A stretch of 64,000 nucleotides of DNA, from assembly GCA_963969495.1 (NCBI GenBank), contig OZ018323.1, positions 67,770,460 to 67,834,459 on the forward strand, given 5' to 3'. Below, piece after piece: positions 55,381 to 64,000 of this stretch. Made by a program: the position numbers and the translations under genes. Every line of letters begins with the position of its first letter. Positions within the stretch are counted from its first letter, which is position 1. Source of the stretch: Ceratothoa steindachneri (taxonomy: Eukaryota; Arthropoda; Malacostraca; Isopoda; Cymothoidae). The notes beneath the pieces were generated by a model. It saw only the letters and a list, made by a program, of their open reading frames with translations, did not search any database and was not told where the DNA came from.

Positions 55381-57071
55381 TCAAACAACATTCCATATAT
55401 ATATATATATATATATCTGCCTTTTCACCCTTAAATGTCTCGTTTTCCACATTCACTCACATCAATCAAATATGGGCAATAAATAATTTAAAAAAAAAAC
55501 AATTGACTCCTTTTCATCAATCACTATATACAATTGACCCAAAACATCACCTGCTTGCTCTTCAATCCTGAGTTGACTTTAGACCCAAAGAGATCATTCA
55601 TATTCATCGAATCTATCAAACATACAAGCAACTCTTTGTACATTGTAAGCGGCTTTTTCTCTATCCACAATCCATATACATATCACTGCATTCTGAACCA
55701 ATCCCCACTCAATCTTTCCATCTGACCTTCACAACAGAAGTACTCTCCTTATCCAACTTTACATTCTATTTCACAAGTATTTCTATCGCATATAATTTTG
55801 ATTAAATATTTTAACTTGCTTCAATCATCAGTCCAAAATAATAACAGAATGGGGCCATTGAGTTTGACTTTATATATCAGCCATTATTTTTTAAAGGAGA
55901 AAAAAGTATGGAACAGGACTTATCTGTGGTAAGGCAAATTAAAATGAAATTTTTAAAATAAAATTAGAAAAGTAGTTGAAGCAGGACTCCAGAAATCGTT
56001 AATTTTAACCATTCCGAAGGAAATTCCCATTCTTCCTCCAAAATTGGTTTATTCAACAGATAACCCCTAAATTACAGTTTTGCAACCGATCTGATTAGTA
56101 TTGCCCATCTCCTGCATTGCTGGTTTTGTCAACAATAATTTTATTTTTAATACATATTTAATTTAGATTACCACAGTTATGCTTCATAATTTTTTCTTCT
56201 CATTTAAAAAATAATGGCTATTCTTGGATTGACGATGGAAGCCAGGCATTTCCGAAACTTGTCTTCTAAGTAAAGAATGATCTAATTTATATAAAAAAAA
56301 ATTGGTAAACTGCGTATTCTTTCTCATAATTTTGGTTTGCCTCACTAACATCAATACAGTATCACTATTATTAAAGCAAACTTGATAAAAACTTAACTAT
56401 TTATAAATAGCTGTTTAATAAACAAAATTGCTTTCACACAATGTAAAAATTACTTTTTCAATTATAATCATTTAAATTTTGGTTTGCTTCTTCATAGGAC
56501 ACCCTGTATATAAATAAAAGCGACTAATAAAAAACAACCTGCTTCATTATATGAACTCAAATATAATTTCTGACGAAGGAGTAAGGGTGTGTGATTTTTC
56601 TTCTGTTAATTGGTCTTTCTAAATTGTGATGCAAATGTCGTGCATCCTACCACAACCATTAAAAGCACTTAAAACTCATTATCCTTTGGTGCCCCAATTT
56701 ACAGATTATTTTTTTTTTGTATATCTTGGTCAATCTACAATTTCCAAAAGTATAATGTTTTTTATTTTTTTTTATTTTAGTGCCCATTTTCCTTTTGTTT
56801 AAACAGCTGAAAATTGATAGCTGCAAAGCAACAAGAACAAAATTAATAAACATTGAATATATTTACCATACTGATTAAACATAGTACAAGCTGCTTATAA
56901 ATCTCTTACCCTTTGCCTAGCTACCCCCCTTCACACTTTCACACACAAAGCCAGAAAAGTAGGGTAAAAATCCATAATGGAGTAAATTTGGGGAGAATGG
57001 CTTCAACATACACTTCTTTCACATACATTTGCTACCACAAGTAGGGCTAGGAAACTGCTTTGATAGTTTGG

Positions 57072-57998
57072 TGTAATCAGGCCAGTGGCACTGCTGGTTC
57101 TGCCACCTCGCCTCTGCTCCCAAAGTTTCTAGAGCTTGGAGAGTATTACATTTGTATTTTTTGTATATATAGCATCTCACACTGGAGCCAGGCAAGTGTA
57201 CATGGATGGCTCCAAGTATGTAAGGGGCCTGTGCCATCTCCCCCATTTGAAGCTGACAGGGTTTTTTCATTTGCGATATGCCACTTGGTACACTATATTA
57301 TGTGCTGTGCCAGATTTTGAGACTGATTCATAGTTCATAACAACTCACATTTCACACTAAGCACCCTTGAGGTATTGGAATCACTGCAGTATGTGAGCCA
57401 TATTTGCTGCAAGTTGGGAGTTTATTGAGATTGTTTTTTACCTGTTTCCTTGAAATGTAGGGTTGTGGGAATTGAAGTTATCAGGTTCTCTGCACAGGCT
57501 GAGTGACTAGACTGTCCTTTTTTGTCTTTCCCCCACTGTGACTCAGGGCTAGAATCGAGTCACCCCTTCAAGCTGCATAACAAAAAGATGTAAATTTTAG
57601 TTGTGTACCATTTCACTGACTTTTCCCATGGACTATCATGTCATTTTTTTCACCTACAAATCAAATATGTGGATGCTTTGTTATTTGATGGAGTGGTTCC
57701 CTGAACCTTTCTGCCAAGATTGCTTGGTCCTCCAGATGGTATGACACCTTTTGGTTGAATGTCTTATGCTAAGTCAGCTTTGTGAGTGGGACTTGTCCCA
57801 GTACCATGACAGGCAGGGTTAATAAGCCTCTCCCAAAGTCCTTGAGACTGACTACTGCAGTCCAGATTTGGTGAGCTTTAATTATTTAACTTGTTGGCTG
57901 TAGATATTCAATTAGGATTGTTGCTATTTTTATTTTAAGTTTATATTAACCTGGCCATATGCTTTTTTGTAATTTTTGTGCCTACCAGAAGAGCATAA
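57072..57998 (+). pseudogene. I-group LINE copy E, heavily decayed
   Basis: Starts near CAGGCCAGTGGCACTGCTGG and keeps only scattered RNase H blocks: GTGTACATGGATGGCTCCAA (VYMDGSK, near 57196), remnants of SDSQ near 57340 and CWVPGH-like sequence near 57440. The 3' end ATTTTTGTGCCTACCAGAAGAG with an A-rich tail ends near 57998. It is the most divergent copy of the family in the window, hence probably the oldest. It lies 100 bp upstream of PSMD13 exon 2. Confidence 0.7.
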
Positions 57999-58095
57999 AA
58001 TAAAAAATAAAATGATTGACTTGACTGAAGGTAATATATAAATTTAAAGGTAATTTATGATGCTGCTGCAAATGTTAATAATACTCTCTCCATAG

Positions 58096-58209
58096 ATTAT
58101 GGCACCAACTTACACAATGTATTGTAGCTCTTGTGAAGTTACCAGAGATGAGAGAAGGAGATGAATTGGTGCAGTTATACAACAACCTAGTGGCAGAGTT
58201 AGAAAACAA
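58096..58209 (+). CDS. PSMD13: PSMD13 coding exon 2
   Basis: Acceptor CCATAG (58090-58095), donor GTAAGA (58210). With the two bases from exon 1 it encodes KLWHQLTQCIVALVKLPEMR, EGDELVQLYNNLVAELENK. Animal PSMD13 has KLWHQLT, then a short helix region, then a LYENFI-type helix at this position, so length and order fit. The exon is 114 nt and both ends split a codon after the second base, in phase with exons 1 and 3. It belongs to the N-terminal helical repeats ahead of the PCI domain. No stop, no frameshift. Confidence 0.92.
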
Positions 58210-59040
58210 GTAAGATTCATTGATTTGTAGTTTTGACTTATTATAAGTTACAGGAGGGGGAATTTTTTTTTTTTATCTTGATGGTGTTGATGCATGCTGG
58301 ACCCCTCTGTGAGAAAAGAGTTGATGATCATTCATTTAAAGTCTTTGTTGGTTTTGCCCTAAGTTAGCATTTATTAGTAAAATTAAGATAGTGTTTAGTG
58401 ATTCATGAAAGTAGGAAACATCCTTGGAGTCTGGTACTTTTAAGATTCTGACAGTTAATTACTTATTAAAATCATGGATGGGTAGTTCAGTTTATAAAAA
58501 CTGTTGACTCATGACTGATTTATTTTATAAAAAAAGAACACAGTATCTTAGATTTTGATTAGTTGTCAAAACTGTTTTGGTCAAAATTTTCAAGCAGTTT
58601 GAACAGCTTAAAGTTGTCATTATATGGCATGAGGCATTTAACTTGCGGCATTATATCATTTCCTGCATTTAGCCAATTTCTAGATGTTTTTTTTTTGTTT
58701 TTTTTAATACAATTATATTATCATATATCCTGAATGGCAATTTCTAAGTATTTCACATGTAACCAAGTCCCCCCAAATGATAGGTTTTCTCTAAATTTCA
58801 TTTTCAATGTGTAATCAGATCAAATTTCTATTAGCATCTGCTTCACCTTTCTTGAGAAACTTCTTTATTTAGAAATCAACCAGTCTTGAATCCTAATAAA
58901 ATCTTTGATATTAAAAGCAAAATATTGACCAAATAGTGCAGCCATCTGTGATAGATTAAGAGAGAGAGAGAAGATTTTATATCTTACCTACATCGAGTTA
59001 TAAATTCACAGATGGTTGCTATACCCAATACCTCGAGAAG

Positions 59041-59166
59041 TGGCACATCTTCCAAGTTTGAGTGCCTGCAGTTAAGCACCCTCTGGCACATCTTCCAATC
59101 TTGAGTGCCTGTAGTTAATCACCCTCTGGCACATCTTCCAAGCTTGAGTGCCTGCAGTTAAGCACA
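59041..59166. repeat. About 43-48-bp minisatellite, three copies
   Basis: GGCACATCTTCCAAGTTTGA, GTGCCTGCAGTTAAGCACC, CTCT repeated three times with few changes (59041, 59087, 59129 approximately). Intronic and non-coding. Confidence 0.9.
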
Positions 59167-60549
59167 CCAGCATATTTTCAGAGCACTACTATTTGCAGGA
59201 TATGCAGCTTTATATTTTCCACTATTTACAATCTTTTCTGCATTCACCACTTTCCTTTCGGATCTCTTCTTAATTCTCACCAGCAGGGGGTAGTACCCTG
59301 TGTTGATTGCTACACCTGGCACCTGGAAGAGAGGTGCATACTCCCTATCTGGAAGGAAGGCATGGCTCACTGAGTTGACTTAAATTCTCTGGTTAGCATC
59401 GGGAAGTTTCTGTGTCACCCATTTCCCTCTACACCCGATTTTTTCAACTACCTCATGCCACATTGGGAGAGATGCTTTGGGACCTCTAAACATGTCCACA
59501 GGTCACAAAAGACTAGGAATTGAGCCTCAAATTTGTTTGCCCCAATAACTACTTCCTGCTGCTTCCTGTTTGATTAGAAGTCAGGGTGTGGGGTATACAG
59601 ACCCATCAAACTTTCCAGATGAAGGTTGGTTTGCAGGTCCCCATAATGTGTTTTTCTCCACCAGGACAAAGGCTTAGTGAATACTGACAAGGAACCAGGG
59701 TTGTCAAAAGATCCCAAATTTTTAAAAAGCCTCCCAAACCCGGGTTTTATTCTGGAGGTTTTCAAATCTGTTTAAAAAAAATACTACAAGTATTAGAATA
59801 ATGTATAAAAGAATAGCTATCTCTATTTTTATAATAATAATTAATTAGTTTAATAATTATATTAACTAAGAACAGATCACTGATCGAGAATTATGGGTAC
59901 CCATGATAGCCATAACCTGTAGGGAGAGATAAATTATGGGTCAGTATCAGAGAAATAATCTTAATTTGATACATATTTGTTGAAATTATAAACATAAATA
60001 TGCAGTTTGAATAAATAATAAGTAGCATTCCTTTCTTGAGAAAAAAGTGTAATTTTAAAAAAATAACTACAACCAAAACCCTGGCGTTTTCAAATTTCAC
60101 TTGACCCCCCCCCCCGTTTTTTGGGGGGATTTGTAAACCCTGCTAGGAACCACCTCTTAGCCAAAGTCCACTCCTGGGTAAGATAAACCCAAGAGGTTAT
60201 GGGCCTCTGGTGAATCAAAGGGAGAGAAAAACTCGCCTCTTTCTGATGAACCTCCGCTGATGGCTGTGTCCTTTACCATTTCGGCGAAAGCAATGACAGG
60301 CTAGCCTGACTAGCATCAGGCTGAGGGGTGAGAAGAGGGCAAAAAACTAAATGACATTCAGAGCCTGTTCAGCATCTTGAGTCTGCCGGCTTCTGTTTTT
60401 TTTTTATCATTCACTCAACTGAAGGAAACATGCTGTCCAAAGGACACATGTTCCATCATCATCAAGGTTCTCAGTAGAGAACTAAAGATTGCCCATTTCT
60501 CTCACTGTACCTTCTGGTGAATGCAGCTGACCCTAACCAGGTGGCCATT

Positions 60550-61010
60550 GTGAGTCATCTTGAGATACTTGATGGCTCTCTTGTGCAGGTGACACCACAC
60601 TTGACCATGAACTTTGTAAAAAGAGTAATCTTGATACTCTTTAGAAGATATGAGAGAAGATCTGGCCAACCAGGGTAGAATGTGCGAAGAGGAGACAAGG
60701 TGGCTTTACATTCTATGTTCAATCCTTTGATAGTCACTAATATTCTTGCCCCCATCCCCTCTTTCGCTTTTCTACTATACGAAACTTCTTTATCACAATC
60801 TGTCTCATTTGTACCAAGATCATTCACAATACAGCCTAGAAATGTAAAAAAAAATTACATCATCTTCACTCTTTTCTGCCCATAGGTTTAGGCCCTCACA
60901 CAACCTGTCAAATTCTTTAATCAGTATTTTTTAATCCCCTCTTACTCGCATAAACACCATTTTTATCCACCAACATTAACATCACTCTCCATTTCTCATC
61001 ATTCATACAC
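60550..61010 (-). pseudogene. Possible LINE RT C-terminal relic
   Basis: On the minus strand a frame near 60980-60900 has REFDRLC-like residues (IKEFDRLCEGLNLWAEKSE) and, after a shift, GCIVNDLGTNETDCDKEVSY and ILVTIKGLNIECKATL. The arrangement resembles the segment after the ADD motif in some non-LTR RTs (leucine-rich helix, then YLG.. and E-V-K-R-I). No catalytic motif is visible and the assignment is weak. 61011-61560 is T/C-rich with no domain. Confidence 0.3.
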
Positions 61011-61559
61011 CCCTATCCTTCATCTCCACTTGTATACCTCTCAGTACCTTGAGATGAACAAACCCAGAATAAACCTTGTAACCCTTATCTCATGCTTTTT
61101 AGCTTTAGGTCTCTTTGCTAACCCTTGATCTTCACAGCACCTTCCCTCTCAAAATCTCCATGTTCAGCCCTTATTATTCCTTCTTCTCTTATGGTCAATC
61201 AGAATTTTTCTATACCCCTTTCCTATAACACTCAACAGACATTCCCCTGTAATTCTTGCCCAACCCATATTTACCTCGGAAAATCTTTATGCTGAAAGAA
61301 TGTTTCTCACAAGTTTCTCTCTGCTCAGAAACTGCCCCCTCTCTTTCCATTCTCATTCTTGCAAGTGTATCAAAAGGCCCAGTTATTCCATCTTTCATCT
61401 TGTAACATATTTGTCCATTCCTATCTCCTACAATCTTCAGCTGCCACTTATCCCAAGTCATTCCAGAAATGACCACACATAATTTCATCCTCACAAATTT
61501 CAACTTCACTCACTTAATTCTTAAGCTTAGACATTCATACACAACTGTTGCATCATGCT

Positions 61560-62400
61560 ACTTACTCATTTGCACAGCGACTCCCTCTTACCCTTCATTC
61601 GTGGAAATTGGCACACATCCAAGCTTGTGTTTTTCTAGCCTAATGAGATGGTGCATAGTCTTGTTGGAAGATGTAAGGTCTTCCATTGTGTACTCTGTTT
61701 ATCCGAGGCCTCACAACCTTCTCTGAAACCTTGTGTGTAAGCATCATCATTAACTCTACTCCTGTAAAAAAAAAAAGAAGTAGCATGCCATCTCTCTTCT
61801 TACTTCTAATGCCTCCCAGACCTTACTAGAAACTTGGTGTACATTACAGATGGAACCTCCCTTGGCACTCTGCATAACCATCTGTCATTCCTTGGGTTTA
61901 CTTTTTGGTCCTGGTCAAAGTTTTTCTCATCAGAAAAAAACAAAGCATTCCATTTCTTGATATTTCGACATGGAGAGCAAGCATTTTGCACAGATCACAC
62001 TATTCTCTTTCATTTTACCTGATATGAACTGACATCGCATCACAAATAACTTGTAATGGATATCTTCATGCGCAACTCTTCCGATGCTGCATTCTGAAAC
62101 CTTGAAGTCTTTGCAAGGGCTCTGTTCAACTTTCCGGGGCTTTCTCAAATTTTGCCCTGTACTTTCTGCCCAAATTCTTGGGTTAAGTTGGTATTAGAAA
62201 CCTTTACTTGTGTTTTGCATCGCATTTGCTGCTAATGTTGGATCCCTATTTACAGCTTCCAGGTCTTTTCTAATTTTGGCAACAAAGGATCATGCAACTT
62301 TCAAAAAGAGAGCAATCTCTGTATCATTATCCTGAGCATTTATGGCAATGATTGCAGAGGGCCTTTTCATATGCTTTATCATTTTAATGCCATTCATTAT
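61560..62400 (-). pseudogene. Tc1/mariner-superfamily transposase relic
   Basis: Minus-strand order: NDTEIALFLKVA-SFVAKIRK then DLEAVNRDP (helix-turn-helix, 62330-62250), CKDFKVSECSIGRVAHEDIH (second HTH, near 62120-62060), KWNALFFSDEKNFDQDQKVN and PRNDRWLC (61955-61880; the DE of SDEKNFDQDQ is the first catalytic region), then VVRPRINRVHNGRPYIFQQD and YAPSH-type sequence (61720-61650, second catalytic Asp). The third acidic residue region is not clear. Stops and frameshifts throughout. Terminal inverted repeats not established. Confidence 0.75.
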
Positions 62401-63584
62401 TGATTTGAAAAATAAATTAAAAAAAAATAGTTATAAAAAAGTTATATCTATTCAAAGTGATGCCCTCAGAATGCTGATGCACCATGTATATACCTGAAAT
62501 GAAGACTTATTTGTTCCCGCTTGAATGCTCTGATAGGTTTAAGAGAGAACTTGCCAGTTTGCCCTACTGAAAATAAGTAAAAAAATTTGTATGGTATATA
62601 ATATAATATTTGGACTATTCAGAAGAGAATGACCTTAATACTCATATTCCAAAATTGTTTGTGGAAAAATAAGTTCTTTGTTCTATCTTTATACTTATGA
62701 ATTTCAAGGCTCTTTTTTGTTTTTTACCTGTGAATGCAGGATGTTGCTTGTTGACTGGACAACACTCCATTTATCTGCAAGTTCTATCTTACTTAATATT
62801 GTGAAACATCATCATCCACACTTCCACAGCGGGGTTGGTGCACATAAATGCTACTCAGCATGTATTGTGCTCAGAGAGAACAAAACTTTTCGACTGTGTG
62901 GCTTCCCAGGCCAGTCAGTGCTCCCTCGTTTGATTTATTTGCATTTTAGGACCCTGACTATTCCTGCTGCTCCACTTACAGCTCATTATATTAAAAAAAG
63001 TTTCCACAGTACAGGGTGTCCTTTTCCAGACACCCTATATACAGTTCATTAATTGTAATACAAATTTGTAAATGGAAGTTGGTGTTGTTTCCTCCATTAT
63101 TGCAATTTGATCATTTGGGGATAATTATTGTATTTGTCTATTTTTATTTATTTATTTTTATTTGTTTATTTTTTTGCTGTATTTAATTTTATATTTATAT
63201 ATTTATTTTTCCTGAGAATTTATTGAAAAACTGTTATAAGATGAATATATAGCTTAGATAAAACGGATTCCTATTATATGATAATTTTGTACCTATTAAT
63301 CATTTTGTTTTAGATGGTGACCACATCAGAGCTTTGTCAGGGTGACTTCTGTGTAATGTGGGAGGGATGTTTCATCTTAACATCTGGTGGAATGAAGTTT
63401 AGGAAAGGCTTTGAATAGAAAGATTTGGAGGCTTACTTTATGTGTGTGTGTATTATTTTATATGATAGGATGGTTTGATTCTTGCATTTAGTTTTTATTT
63501 TGCCATCAAACTAAGAGATTTTTCTTGGTTTCTATTGGCATATTGTTGAGTACTATACTTCTTGGTTGAATCTTCTACTCTGGA

Positions 63585-63850
63585 GGAGATTTGTGTGCGG
63601 TACCTATCCCAGTGTCAGGAAGAGCAGGGTTGTTACCGCTTGTCCCTAATGCTAGGGGTGGGATCCTGCATACTAGGTTGTGACAATCATAGTTTTTGGA
63701 GGAAGCAAGCAGGCTTCCTCCACACTACTTGAATTTTTAAAATTAAGTTGTTTGTTATGTGCAGGCATCTCTGAGGTCGGCTGGCCTCCCATACCTTTTG
63801 ATTTGTTTTGTTTTTATACTCTTGTGATTGTTTTTCTTAGGGATTATTAA
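63585..63850 (+). mobile_element. I-group LINE copy F, 3' end fragment
   Basis: GTACCTATCCCAGTGTCAGG, GTTGTTACCGCTTGTCCCTA and GGAAGCAAGCAGGCTTCCTC match copy D 47220-47345 and copy B 40790-40905. Only the last codons and part of the 3'UTR remain, without a clear poly(A) end. Sense to PSMD13, close to exon 3. Confidence 0.75.
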
Positions 63851-63955
63851 GAAAATTGAGGAGTTGTTGGTGGCCACCAAATTAGCACACTAAAAACAAA
63901 ATTCCAATGGTCATCCCAACCTGTTCTCTCAAATTCTTTTTTTTTTCCTCAACAG

Positions 63956-64000
63956 ATTGAACCCATTGTACTTGGCTGAACTTTCGGGTGAAGTTATAAC
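63956..64000 (+). CDS. PSMD13: PSMD13 coding exon 3, cut by window end
   Basis: Acceptor TTTTTTTTCCTCAACAG. Joined to the AA left from exon 2 it reads K-LNPLYLAELSGEVI, matching the animal PSMD13 segment VNPLSLVEIILHVV that follows the LYENF helix. The pyrimidine tract is strong. The rest of the gene lies beyond position 64000. Confidence 0.88.

Larger units (their letters stand above)
45432..58095 (+). other. PSMD13: PSMD13 intron 1, about 12.7 kb
   Basis: Starts GTTAGT and ends CTCTCCATAG. It contains I-group LINE copies D, C and E in sense orientation and a Gypsy relic in antisense. The stretches 45432-46465, 47585-49140, 51545-52136 and 55381-57070 are mostly AT-rich DNA without recognised coding domains. 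51590-52130 is GC-richer with short frames on both strands that I could not assign. (TA)n occurs at 55396-55416, and GGACACCCTGTATATA at 56498 resembles a mariner-type TIR. Confidence 0.8.
58210..63955 (+). other. PSMD13: PSMD13 intron 2, about 5.7 kb
   Basis: Starts GTAAGA, ends TTTTTCCTCAACAG. It contains the 59041-59166 minisatellite, a weak LINE-like stretch, a mariner-like transposase relic and LINE copy F. 58210-59040 and 59167-60550 have no assignable gene. CAGGGTGTCC..GACACCCTATATAC (63011-63041) is a short inverted pair resembling mariner-type ends. Confidence 0.8.

Noticed and set aside
62678..63052. A 124-codon frame on the plus strand in intron 2
   Set aside because: No domain or homology recognised and it lies in AT-rich intron next to transposon-like inverted ends; not supported as a gene.

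Overview
The window is a stretch of a large, AT-rich, transposon-loaded metazoan nuclear genome, most likely an invertebrate and plausibly an arthropod. The evidence is spliced coding exons with GT/AG junctions, many LINE clades side by side (CR1, L2-like, RNase H-bearing I-group), Penelope-like elements, Ty3/Gypsy remnants, Tc1/mariner and hAT-like pieces, and long (TA)n tracts. There are no bacterial operons, rRNAs or CRISPR arrays. The species assignment is inference.

Layout. 1-2975: Ty3/Gypsy pol remnant and a probable 3' LTR holding a 79-bp tandem repeat. 3050-6960: LINE and Tc1 fragments. 7029-7615: foldback element with a tRNA-like sequence in its loop, followed by a second tRNA-like sequence. 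8060-12290: a minus-strand Penelope-like element (PLE) apparently split by an L2-like LINE and a hAT-like MITE. 12505-15308: GC-rich RNase H LINE on the minus strand. 16480-18656: foldback and PLE embedded in (TA)n. 18930-20863: foldback element with modular arms. 21712-22228: minisatellite. 23230-24130: relic of a recurrent invertebrate protein family. 25480-37800: nested LINEs and a MITE family with perfect 8-bp target duplications. In the middle of this, at 30815-35351, lies an apparently intact 4.5-kb CR1 LINE with ORF1 (zinc finger plus SGNH esterase) and ORF2 (endonuclease plus reverse transcriptase). 38160-43985: an I-group LINE that has received a younger copy of its own family, with a 13-bp target duplication, and a second unrelated insertion.

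Host gene. From 45325 to the window end runs the only cellular gene recognised: the first three coding exons of PSMD13 (26S proteasome lid subunit Rpn9) on the plus strand, at 45325-45431, 58096-58209 and 63956-64000 (continuing beyond the window). Intron 1 (about 12.7 kb) holds three I-group LINE copies in sense orientation and a degenerate antisense Ty3/Gypsy pol. Intron 2 (about 5.7 kb) holds a minisatellite, a mariner-like relic and a LINE 3' end.

How the parts relate. Apart from PSMD13, nearly everything is mobile DNA at different stages of decay. The nesting gives relative ages: CR1 is younger than the TTATG-tailed LINE it splits; I-group copy B is younger than copy A; the L2-like LINE and the hAT-like MITE are younger than the PLE. 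Most long open frames other than the two CR1 ORFs are fragments, antisense shadows or microsatellite translations.
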